Of a DNA stretch of 11,357 nucleotides, positions 1 through 5,734 are shown piece after piece; positions within the stretch are counted from its first letter, which is position 1, and each line of letters begins with the position of its first letter. The DNA is from Phenylobacterium sp. Its GTDB lineage: Bacteria; Pseudomonadota; Alphaproteobacteria; Caulobacterales; Caulobacteraceae. Under the pieces are notes generated by a model that saw nothing but the letters and a program-made list of their open reading frames with translations, did no database searches and had not been told where the DNA came from. Location: assembly GCA_025350885.1 (NCBI GenBank), contig JANXXA010000274.1, positions 1 through 11,357 on the forward strand. Reading direction: 5' to 3'. Both the position numbers and the translations under genes were made by a program.

Positions 1-156
1 CCGATCTTCGCCGATGGCGGATACGCCTGCGAAAAACTCGAGGCCGCGCTCAGGGGACAGGGCGACTGGACGCTCGAAATCATCAAGCGATCCGACGCCG
101 CTAAGGGCTTCGAGTTCTTGCCTCGCCGCTGGGTCGTCGAGTGCACCGTCGCCTAA
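1..156 (+). pseudogene. IS5-family transposase, 3' fragment with premature stop
   Basis: Frame 1 is open from the first base to a TAA at 154-156 and reads like the C-terminal part of an IS5-family (IS1031/IS427-like) DDE transposase. It contains FADGGYA near the start, then TLEIIKRSDAAKGFE and PRRWVVE. In intact members the RRWVVE motif, which carries the catalytic Glu, continues as RTFAWLGRCRRLAKD and about 40 more residues. Here it reads ECTVA and stops: Arg has become Cys, Phe has become Val, and the expected Trp codon is TAA. No continuation of the family is visible after the stop. The gene also runs off the left edge of the window. It is therefore a decayed or truncated remnant, unlikely to be active. 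Family assignment is by motif recognition only. Confidence 0.8.
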
Positions 157-266
157 CCGGCCAGCCCGAAGTGCTGTCGGAGCGCTGAGTTTGGTGGAAC
201 CGGACCTAGGCAGGCGGACACCATCAGGGCCAGCGCCGGCGCCGCGCTCCAAGGCCGGACCGATGA

Positions 267-500
267 CCGCACCTCGACCATCCGCTGGAGACCAATTTCA
301 CACTTGCAGCACCGGCCTCATCCACAGATGTCACCGCCACCGCCCCGTCCGTCCACCAGATGTTCAAGACGCTCCACCAGCAGGCCCTGATCGAAAAGCA
401 GCCTGGCGTCGCCCGCATCATCCAACTCCTCGTCCCACCCCAGGACCTGCCCATCCTAGGATGCGACCAACCCGTCATAATCACTGCGTCGGGACACTAG
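267..500 (+). pseudogene. Remnant of a LexA/MarR-like winged-helix regulator
   Basis: Frame 3 is open from just after a stop at 264-266 to TAG at 498-500, with no good start codon. Its central part, TAPSVHQMFKTLHQQALIEK followed by QPGVARIIQLLVPPQDLPIL, resembles the recognition helix and wing of a small winged-helix DNA-binding family common in alphaproteobacteria. In that family the sequence runs roughly PPSVHQMVLTLERAGLI, then PGxARSIxLL and a terminal LPxL. The N-terminal half of that family is not recognisable upstream, and residues after LPIL do not look like coding sequence. I read this as a gene fragment left in the decayed DNA beside the transposase remnant. Being a fragment is clear; the exact family is from memory of motif shape, without a database search. 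Confidence 0.5.
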
Positions 501-550
501 GAAGGATCGACCACGGTGAGGGGGACGGCGAGCAGCAGACGCCGGTTCAT
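497..550 (-). pseudogene. 17-codon stub resembling a truncated signal-peptide gene
   Basis: On the minus strand an ATG at 550-548 begins MNRRLLLAVPLTVVDPS and ends at TAG (499-497). The start is a basic n-region followed by a hydrophobic stretch, which is how an exported protein begins, but it runs into a stop before any mature domain. An AGAAGGG Shine-Dalgarno-like run lies a few bases upstream, inside the end of the DUF302 gene, so the stub would be translated as the next gene of that leftward transcript. The stop coincides with the end of the winged-helix remnant on the other strand. The simplest reading is that a second gene of the DUF302 operon was cut off where the decayed mobile DNA joined. 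It could also be chance, since the frame is very short. Confidence 0.4.
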
Positions 551-560
551 CGCGCCCTTC

Positions 561-947
561 TCAGACGCGGCCTAACGCGCTCTGCAGCTTGGCGGCGATC
601 TCCGCGGCCTTCTCCGCCAGCGCCGGATTGCCTATGGCCTGCATCGACGCGACGGGATCGATGGCCGCGACTTCGACCCGTCCCTCCGCCAGGTGCTGAA
701 CGACGACATTGCAAGGCAACATCGTGCCCACCTTGTCCTCCACCTGCAGCGCTTCGTAGGCCATGGCTGGGTTGCAGGCGCCCAGGATGAGGTAAGGCCG
801 AAAGTTCACGTCGATTTTGGACTTCAAAGTCTTCTGGACGTCGATCTCGCTGATCACGCCGAATCCTTCGGCCCTCAGCGCTTCACGCGTGCGGCTGACC
901 GCATCCTCGAACGACGCGTCGATCATTCTGGCGAAATAGTAGCTCAT
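561..947 (-). CDS. DUF302 family protein
   Basis: This encodes 128 residues, beginning MSYYFARMIDASFEDAV and ending SALGRV. The whole length fits the DUF302 fold: an N-terminal strand with FEDAVSRTREALRAEGFGV, then the central stretch KIDVNFRPYLILGACNPAMA, then LPCNVVVQ and an acidic VEVAAIDPV segment. DUF302 proteins are small soluble domains of unknown biochemical role that recur beside heavy-metal and sulfide/persulfide genes. The ATG at 947-945 was chosen because the reverse strand carries GGGAGAG five bases upstream, and the longer open frame upstream runs through the AT-rich promoter into the neighbouring gene. It diverges from the ArsR-type repressor with an 79-base shared control region, so it is probably a second target of that repressor. 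The family call is firm and the function is unknown. Confidence 0.88.
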   Translation of the reverse strand: MSYYFARMIDASFEDAVSRTREALRAEGFGVISEIDVQKTLKSKIDVNFRPYLILGACNPAMAYEALQVEDKVGTMLPCNVVVQHLAEGRVEVAAIDPVASMQAIGNPALAEKAAEIAAKLQSALGRV

Positions 948-971
948 GACACTCTCCCAAGGCAGGTCGGG

Positions 972-1000
972 TTGACCAATAACAAAATATATCATATATG
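972..1000 (+). promoter_or_regulatory. Predicted sigma-70-type promoter of the persulfide operon
   Basis: TTGACC at 972-977 matches a -35 hexamer at five of six positions. It is followed after exactly 17 bases by TATATG at 995-1000 as a -10 element. Transcription would begin near 1007, about 20 bases before the GTG start of the repressor gene, whose ribosome site GGAGG is at 1018-1022. The -10 lies inside a palindrome, as expected for repression by occlusion. This is a reading of sequence only; no transcript data support the start site. Confidence 0.55.
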
Positions 1001-1019
1001 ACGCATATAAGATTATTGG
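976..1019. promoter_or_regulatory. Candidate BigR/SqrR-type operator, AT-rich nested palindrome
   Basis: Two dyads share this stretch. The outer arms CCAATAA (976-982) and TTATTGG (1013-1019) are perfect inverted repeats centred at 997.5, and within them ATAT at 987-990 pairs with ATAT at 1005-1008. Inside lies the perfect 10-base palindrome TCATATATGA (992-1001), centred one base away and covering the predicted -10 element. The stretch is very AT-rich in an otherwise GC-rich chromosome. BigR of Xylella and Agrobacterium is known to bind an AT-rich box over the -10 region of its own promoter, so this is the expected place for autoregulation and for co-control of the leftward DUF302 gene. Which of the two dyads is the true operator cannot be told from sequence. 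Confidence 0.55.
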
Positions 1020-1026
1020 AGGTATC

Positions 1027-1371
1027 GTGCGCGAATTTGCTGCGGAAATGTTGCCCGAACGCCTGGAAGAGAAGGCGGGGGAGGCTGAAGCGTTCCTTCG
1101 TTCCCTCGCCAGCCGCCATAGGCTGATGATCCTGTGCAGCCTGCTCGACGGAGAACTCTCAGTCGGCGAACTGGGGTCGCGCCTCGCGGTGACCCAATCG
1201 AACCTTTCGCGCCATCTGGCCCTGTTGCGAGACGAGGGTCTCGTCGGCACCCGGCGCGAACGCACGACGATCTACTACCGGATCACCTCGGAGCGGGTGC
1301 TGCCGATTCTGGCGGAACTCTATCGGATGTTCTGCGCCGACGACGGAGCCGTCGGGCCGGTGGGAGCTTAG
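1027..1371 (+). CDS. bigR: ArsR-family persulfide-responsive repressor (BigR/SqrR type)
   Basis: This encodes 114 residues with a winged helix-turn-helix typical of ArsR/SmtB regulators: helix 1 near 17-29, RHRLMILCSLLDGELSVGEL at 30-49, recognition helix QSNLSRHLALLRDEGLV at 57-73, wing TTIYYRI at 80-86, and a C-terminal dimer helix. Cys37 in MILC and Cys103 in LYRMFC are the only cysteines. They are 66 residues apart, the same spacing as Cys42 and Cys108 of BigR, which form an intramolecular disulfide or tetrasulfide bond on exposure to reactive sulfur and so release DNA. The classical metal motif ELCVCDL of ArsR/SmtB is absent (SVGEL instead), arguing against metal sensing. The GTG start at 1027 is supported by GGAGG at 1018-1022 with a 4-base spacer. 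It is first in a five-gene operon for sulfur handling and probably represses it. Confidence 0.88.
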   Translation: MREFAAEMLPERLEEKAGEAEAFLRSLASRHRLMILCSLLDGELSVGELGSRLAVTQSNLSRHLALLRDEGLVGTRRERTTIYYRITSERVLPILAELYRMFCADDGAVGPVGA

Positions 1372-1372
1372 G

Positions 1373-1798
1373 ATGGACAATTTCACCCCGCTTTCGGCCA
1401 TCGGCGGCGGGGCGCTGATCGGCCTCTCCGCCGCGATCCTCTGGGTCGCGAATGGGCGGGTAGCCGGAATCAGCGGCATTGTCGGCGGCCTGATCGCGTC
1501 GCTCAATGCCGACTTCGCCTGGCGTGCCGCCTTCACCGCGGGAATCCTGGCCGCACCGCTTCTATACCGGGCCGCCGGGGGCGCACTCCCAGATCTCGCT
1601 CCCCCGGCGTCGCTCACCGTGGTGATCGTCGCGGGCGTTCTGGTGGGTATCGGAACCCGCCTAGGCAGCGGGTGCACAAGCGGCCACGGGGTCTGTGGCC
1701 TGGCGCGGCTGTCGCCCCGCTCCCTCGCGGCGACTGGCGTCTTTTTGCTCGTGGCGGTGGCGACCGTTTTCGTCTCCCGCCACATCGTGGGGGTCTAG
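1373..1798 (+). CDS. YeeE/YedE half-transporter (DUF395, PmpA-like)
   Basis: This encodes 141 residues and is strongly hydrophobic, with about four or five membrane helices (roughly 7-27, 32-43, 51-65, 82-96 and 118-137). The signature GSGCTSGHGVCGLARLSPRS at 98-117 carries Cys101 and Cys108 and matches the half-motif of YeeE/YedE proteins. In YeeE such cysteines line the path for thiosulfate. The protein is about half the length of full YeeE, and the next gene supplies the other half, as in the PmpA/PmpB pair. Its ATG follows the repressor stop by one base, and the G-rich GGTGGGAG within the repressor end serves as ribosome site. The expected role is movement of thiosulfate or another reactive sulfur compound across the inner membrane; the substrate and direction are not shown by the sequence. 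Confidence 0.85.
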   Translation: MDNFTPLSAIGGGALIGLSAAILWVANGRVAGISGIVGGLIASLNADFAWRAAFTAGILAAPLLYRAAGGALPDLAPPASLTVVIVAGVLVGIGTRLGSGCTSGHGVCGLARLSPRSLAATGVFLLVAVATVFVSRHIVGV

Positions 1799-1801
1799 CC
1801 G

Positions 1802-2242
1802 ATGCTCCGGCCCTTCGTCGCCCTGATCTCGGGCTTGATCTTCTGCTCCGGCTTGATTGTCTCGGGCATGGTCACCCCGCAAAAGGTGCTGGCCTTTCTG
1901 GATATTACAGGACGCGCCTGGGACCCCAGCCTCGCGCTGGTGCTGATCTCGGCCGTGAGCGTAGCGGCGATTGGTGTCGCAATTGCCAGGCGGCGAAAGA
2001 CGCCGCTTCTCGCGGCGCGCTTCTCCGGACCGTTGCGACAGACCGTGGACCGCCGACTGTTGCTCGGCGCGGCGCTGTTCGGGCTGGGGTGGGGGTTGGT
2101 CGGGTACTGCCCAGGGCCGGCGCTTGCCGCCGCGGCCCTGGGCGCTCCCATGGCGCTGGCGTTTGCCGTCGCCATGCTGGCTGGGATGGGCCTTTTTACG
2201 CTGTTCGATCTTCGCGTGCAGGCGCCCCGGCAGGCAGCGTGA
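1802..2242 (+). CDS. Second YeeE/YedE half-transporter (DUF6691, PmpB-like)
   Basis: This encodes 146 residues. Hydrophobic segments lie near 5-23, 44-61, 86-101 and 109-135. The N-terminus RPFVALISGLIFCSGLIVSG and the block TPQKVLAFLDITG followed by WDPSLA are typical of DUF6691, the partner half of split YeeE/YedE systems. GYCPGPAL at 101-108 carries Cys103, the counterpart of the conserved cysteine motif of the family. It begins three bases after the stop of the first half, with a GTGGGGG run as ribosome site, and shares four bases (GTGA) with the next gene, so translation is tightly coupled. Together the two halves probably form one sulfur-compound channel. Confidence 0.85.
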   Translation: MLRPFVALISGLIFCSGLIVSGMVTPQKVLAFLDITGRAWDPSLALVLISAVSVAAIGVAIARRRKTPLLAARFSGPLRQTVDRRLLLGAALFGLGWGLVGYCPGPALAAAALGAPMALAFAVAMLAGMGLFTLFDLRVQAPRQAA

Positions 2243-3021
2243 CCGTGTCGCTCGTCGATCTCCTGACCAGCCTCTCCGGCGGCGTCGTCGGATTTTCACT
2301 CGGCCTGATTGGCGGCGGGGGTTCGATCCTGGCCCTGCCCCTGCTGCTCTATGTTGTCGGCGTGAAGGATCCGCACCTGGCGATTGGCACGAGCGCGCTC
2401 GCCGTCGCCGCCAACGCCTTCGCCAACCTCGTCCAGCACGCGCGGGCCGGGACCGTGAAATGGCCTTGCGCCATGGTCTTTGCGCTCTCCGGGGTGGTCG
2501 GCGCGCTCATCGGCTCGACGCTGGGCAAACAGGTGGCCGGTCAGCACCTGCTGGTGCTGTTCGCCGGCGTCATGGTCGTGGTTGGCGCATCGATGCTGCG
2601 AGGAAGGTCCGCCGAGGGTGATCCTGGCGTGCGGATTACCCGGCCGATCGCCATCCGGCTGGTAATCGTCGGGTTTCTCGCGGGGCTCATGTCCGGGTTC
2701 TTCGGCATCGGCGGCGGCTTCCTGATCGTACCGGGAATCATGCTCGGAAGCGGCATGCCGATCCTCAACGCCGTTGGCTCCTCGCTATTCTCAGTGGGCG
2801 CGTTCGGCTCGGCCACGGCCCTGAACTACGCCCTGTCCAACCTCGTCGATTGGCGGATCGCCGCTTTCTTCATCGGCGGCGGCGTGGCTGGCGGCGCGGT
2901 GGGCATGCGAGTCGCGATCCGGCTCGCCGATCATAAGGGTCTCCTCACCCGCCTCTTCGCCTTCGTCCTCCTGGCCGTCGCCGCCTACATGCTGTTTCGC
3001 AGCTTCGGCGGGCTGGGCTGA
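2239..3021 (+). CDS. TauE/SafE-family sulfite/sulfur exporter (DUF81)
   Basis: This encodes about 260 residues with the internal two-fold repeat of TauE/SafE permeases: GLIGGGGSILALPLL at 22-36 in the first half and GFFGIGGGFLIVP from 153 in the second, each beginning a four-helix bundle. It is the normal length for the family. Members export sulfite, sulfoacetate or related anions. In BigR-type operons this protein is proposed to remove the sulfite made by persulfide oxidation. The start is ambiguous between GTG at 2239, which overlaps the upstream stop as GTGA, and GTG at 2245, two codons later. I chose the first for the coupling. The same frame stays open far upstream to 1672, but that part overlaps the two YeeE-like genes and has no family resemblance. 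Confidence 0.83.
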   Translation: MTVSLVDLLTSLSGGVVGFSLGLIGGGGSILALPLLLYVVGVKDPHLAIGTSALAVAANAFANLVQHARAGTVKWPCAMVFALSGVVGALIGSTLGKQVAGQHLLVLFAGVMVVVGASMLRGRSAEGDPGVRITRPIAIRLVIVGFLAGLMSGFFGIGGGFLIVPGIMLGSGMPILNAVGSSLFSVGAFGSATALNYALSNLVDWRIAAFFIGGGVAGGAVGMRVAIRLADHKGLLTRLFAFVLLAVAAYMLFRSFGGLG

Positions 3022-3038
3022 TCTCCCGGAGCCAGACC

Positions 3039-3788
3039 ATGATATTCCAACAATTGTTCGAGCTCGAATCCTCGACCTACACCTACCTTGTGGGCTGTCC
3101 GGAGACCCGCAGGGCGGTCCTGATCGATCCGGTGCTGGAGACCATCGAACGGGATCTGGCCGCACTGCAAAGGCTCGGGCTGCGGTTGGCCTACACGTTG
3201 GACACTCATGTGCACGCCGATCATGTGACCTCGGCCTGTTATCTGCGCAGTCGCACCGGTTCGAAGATCGCCCATCCCGCCGTGGATGGCCTCCCTTGCG
3301 CCGACGTCGGGGTGGCGGAGGATCGGCCCCTCGTGGTGGGGACGATGACCTTCCAACCGCTGTTTACCCCTGGCCATACGGACTCGCATCACACCTACCT
3401 CCTGGCCCAACCCGGCGTCCTTCGCGCCTTCACCGGCGATGCTCTGCTGATCGACGGCTGTGGTCGCACCGATTTCCAGAATGGGGACGCCCCCGCCCTC
3501 TATCGGTCCATCACCCAAAAGATCTTCACGCTGCCCGACGACGGCCTGATCTTCCCCGCCCACGACTACGACCAACGCCACGTCAGCACCGTCGCCCAGG
3601 AGCGACAGCGAAATCCACGGCTCGCCGGCAAGACCGTCGAGGAGTTTGTCGCGATCATGAATGGCCTCGACCTGCCCTATCCGAAGAAGATGGATGTTGC
3701 CGTGCCCGCCAACCGACGCTGCGGCGACTGCCCGACCGAGCTGCCTGAGCGGATGCGTAAGATCGGCGGCAAGTCCGAGCAGGGCTGA
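3039..3788 (+). CDS. Persulfide dioxygenase, ETHE1-like metallo-beta-lactamase fold
   Basis: This encodes 249 residues. The metal motif THVHADH gives His57, His59, Asp61 and His62. Further ligands are His113 in TPGHTDSH, Asp134 in FTGDALL and His175 in PAHDY. Human ETHE1 binds one iron through two histidines and an aspartate, matching His57, His113 and Asp134 here. The block GCGRTDFQNGDAPALYRSI is characteristic of persulfide dioxygenases rather than glyoxalase II. The reaction is oxidation of glutathione persulfide to sulfite and glutathione in the cytoplasm. There is no N-terminal DUF442 or C-terminal rhodanese domain, unlike Blh of the Xylella/Agrobacterium operon, so it is the single-domain form. 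The last 25-30 residues carry CGDC at about 227-230. The start has GGAG at 3028-3031, seven bases away. It is the last gene of the operon. Confidence 0.9.
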   Translation: MIFQQLFELESSTYTYLVGCPETRRAVLIDPVLETIERDLAALQRLGLRLAYTLDTHVHADHVTSACYLRSRTGSKIAHPAVDGLPCADVGVAEDRPLVVGTMTFQPLFTPGHTDSHHTYLLAQPGVLRAFTGDALLIDGCGRTDFQNGDAPALYRSITQKIFTLPDDGLIFPAHDYDQRHVSTVAQERQRNPRLAGKTVEEFVAIMNGLDLPYPKKMDVAVPANRRCGDCPTELPERMRKIGGKSEQG

Positions 3789-3867
3789 CCGCTGAGATCA
3801 CCCAGCTTCCCTTTCGTCAGCCTCGGAGGATTTGACTTCGCGGGCCTGCGACCGCAAACCCCGCCGC

Positions 3868-5184
3868 ATGATCCCCCGTTACGCCCGCAAGGAAGCCGCC
3901 GACATCTGGAGCCCCCAGACGCGGTTTCAGATCATGTTCGCCATCGAGGCCCACGCCGCCGACGCCATGGCCGACCTCGGCGTGATCCCCAAGGAAGCCG
4001 CCCGGGTGATCTGGGAGAAGGGCCGCGACGCCATCTGGGACGCCGACCGCATCGACGAGATCGAGCGCGAGGTGAAGCACGACGTCATCGCCTTCCTCAC
4101 CCACGTCACCGAGATCGTCGGCCCCGAGGCGCGGTTCCTGCACCAGGGGATGACCTCGTCGGACGTCAATGACACCGCACTCGCCGTCCAGCTCTGCCGC
4201 GCCACCGACCTGTTGCTGGAGGACGTCGAGCTGGTGCTAGCCGCGCTCAAGCGCCGGGCCTTCGAACACCGCTTCACCCCCACCGTGGGCCGCAGCCATG
4301 CCATCCACGCCGAGCCGACCACCTTTGGCCTGAAGCTCGCCGGCCACTACGCCGAGTTCGTCCGCGCCCGCGAGCGGCTGGCCATGGCCCGCTTCGAGAT
4401 CGCCACCTGCGCCATCTCCGGCGCCGTCGGCACGTTCGCCAATGTCGACCCCAGGGTCGAAGCCTATGTCGCGGGTAAGCTCGGCCTGGCCGTGGAGCCG
4501 ATTTCCACCCAGGTGATCCCGCGCGACCGCCACGCCGCCTATTTCGCCGCGCTGGCCGTGGTCGCCTCGTCCGTCGAGCGCCTGGCCACCGAGATCCGCC
4601 ACCTGCAGCGCACCGAGGTGCTGGAAGCCGAGGAGCCCTTCGAAGTCGGCCAGAAGGGCTCGTCGGCCATGCCGCACAAGCGCAACCCGATCCTCACCGA
4701 GAACCTTACCGGCCTGGCGCGGCTGGTCCGTTCCGCCGTCGTGCCGGCCCTGGAGAACGTCGCGCTGTGGCACGAGCACGACATCAGCCACTCTTCGGTC
4801 GAGCGCGCGATAGCCCCTGACGCCACGGTGCACCTGGACTTCGCGCTGCGCCGCCTGGCCGGGGTGATGGAACGCCTGGTGATCTATCCGGAAAATATGG
4901 CCAGGAACCTCGACCGCCTGGGCGGCCTGGTGCACTCCCAGCGTGTCCTGCTGGGCCTGACCCAGAAGGGCCTCTCGCGCGAGGCGTCCTATGCGGCGGT
5001 GCAGCGCAACGCCATGCGGGTCTGGCGCGGCGAGGGCAATTTCCTGGACTTCCTGAAGGCCGACCCCGAAGTGACGCTGAGCGACGCCGAGCTCTCAGAG
5101 CTGTTCGACCTGGGCTATCATTTCAAACACGTCGATACCGTCTTCGCCCGGGTGTTTGGGGACCAAGCCAAGGTTGACGCCTAG
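3868..5184 (+). CDS. purB: Adenylosuccinate lyase
   Basis: This encodes 438 residues, the normal size. The N-terminus IPRYARKEAADIWSPQTRFQ is typical of bacterial PurB. TSSDVNDTA near 95-103, GRSHAIHAEPTTFG (His144 and His147) and the signature loop GSSAMPHKRNP (Ser265 to Pro274) are the three conserved active-site regions of the fumarase/aspartase superfamily. The enzyme splits SAICAR to AICAR and adenylosuccinate to AMP, both with loss of fumarate. The ATG at 3868 matches where family members begin but has no clear ribosome site. A strong GGAGGA lies at 3825-3830, only one base before a TTG at 3832 in the same frame, which would add 12 residues unlike the family. It converges on the next gene with a two-base gap. 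Confidence 0.95.
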   Translation: MIPRYARKEAADIWSPQTRFQIMFAIEAHAADAMADLGVIPKEAARVIWEKGRDAIWDADRIDEIEREVKHDVIAFLTHVTEIVGPEARFLHQGMTSSDVNDTALAVQLCRATDLLLEDVELVLAALKRRAFEHRFTPTVGRSHAIHAEPTTFGLKLAGHYAEFVRARERLAMARFEIATCAISGAVGTFANVDPRVEAYVAGKLGLAVEPISTQVIPRDRHAAYFAALAVVASSVERLATEIRHLQRTEVLEAEEPFEVGQKGSSAMPHKRNPILTENLTGLARLVRSAVVPALENVALWHEHDISHSSVERAIAPDATVHLDFALRRLAGVMERLVIYPENMARNLDRLGGLVHSQRVLLGLTQKGLSREASYAAVQRNAMRVWRGEGNFLDFLKADPEVTLSDAELSELFDLGYHFKHVDTVFARVFGDQAKVDA

Positions 5185-5186
5185 GC

Positions 5187-5510
5187 TCACTTGCCTTCGC
5201 GCAGCCCTTCGCGGGCCTGGGCGAGCAGCTCGGCCATCTTCATCCGCACTTCGCCCTCGGAGACCGCGACACCGGAGCCTTTCAGGTCTTCGAACACCTT
5301 GCGCAGGACATCATCTTCGCCGGGTTGTTCGAAGTCGGACTTGACCACCGCCTGGGCGTATTCCGCCACATGCGCTTCCGTCAGGCCCATCAGCCCGGCC
5401 GCCCATACGCCCAGCGCGCGGTTGCGCCGCGCGCCGGCCTTGAATTCCTGTTCCTGATCGAGCGCGAACCGCTTCTCGAACCCGCGTTCACGATCGTCAA
5501 AGGTGGTCAT
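5187..5510 (-). CDS. F1-ATPase zeta-type inhibitor subunit (DUF1476)
   Basis: This encodes 107 residues and matches the DUF1476 family over its full length. It begins [20 protein letters not shown] with a lysine/arginine-rich region after it, then [17 protein letters not shown] and [18 protein letters not shown], and ends in a charged helix. In Paracoccus denitrificans the zeta subunit inserts its N-terminus into the F1 catalytic interface and blocks ATP hydrolysis. The family is essentially confined to alphaproteobacteria, so it is a good taxonomic marker. The ATG at 5510-5508 is preceded by GGGGAC on the reverse strand and fits the known N-terminus; a frame extending upstream to 5627 does not resemble the family. 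It diverges from purC, a neighbourhood common in this class. Whether it inhibits or has lost inhibition, as reported in some free-living species, is not visible. Confidence 0.88.
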   Translation of the reverse strand: MTTFDDRERGFEKRFALDQEQEFKAGARRNRALGVWAAGLMGLTEAHVAEYAQAVVKSDFEQPGEDDVLRKVFEDLKGSGVAVSEGEVRMKMAELLAQAREGLREGK

Positions 5511-5734
5511 GGGGTCCCCGGGAAGCGGTGCGCCACGCGGCGCGAACAGGCGATCCCATATCCCGCACGCCCGCACGCCGCAATCGAAAGGCGGCGCGCC
5601 CGCGACGTTTGCACCCCGCCTCCGCATCCGCTAATTCTGCCCGGCCTCATATCGAGCGAGACGCCGAGTCGGACCCGCGCGCGGCTATCGTTGTCCCGAC
5701 CGGCAAACCCCTCGCTCACGGAGAAGGCGCGACG
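5511..5734. other. Divergent intergenic region between zeta gene and purC
   Basis: These 224 bases must hold the start sites for the leftward zeta gene and the rightward purC operon. The purC ribosome site GGAGAAGG is at 5720-5727. I found no convincing -35/-10 pair, riboswitch fold or PurR-like palindrome by eye. Frames that stay open across it (5528 to purC, and 5510 up to 5627) are extensions with no family resemblance. Confidence 0.5.

Noticed and set aside
14..790. Long plus-strand open frame of 258 codons across the transposase remnant, winged-helix remnant and end of DUF302
   Set aside because: Composition is Arg/Pro/Ser-rich nonsense typical of a GC-rich shadow frame. The transposase and winged-helix fragments are in other frames.
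948..1265. Upstream extension of the DUF302 frame
   Set aside because: It crosses the AT-rich promoter and runs antisense to the repressor. A good ribosome site and family-like N-terminus exist at the ATG at 947.
1672..2238. Upstream extension of the TauE/SafE frame giving a 449-residue protein
   Set aside because: It overlaps both YeeE-like genes and its sequence is Arg/Gly-rich without membrane helices.
4237..4935. Minus-strand frame of 232 codons inside purB
   Set aside because: Antisense shadow of a well-supported gene, His/Gly/Gln-rich with no family resemblance.
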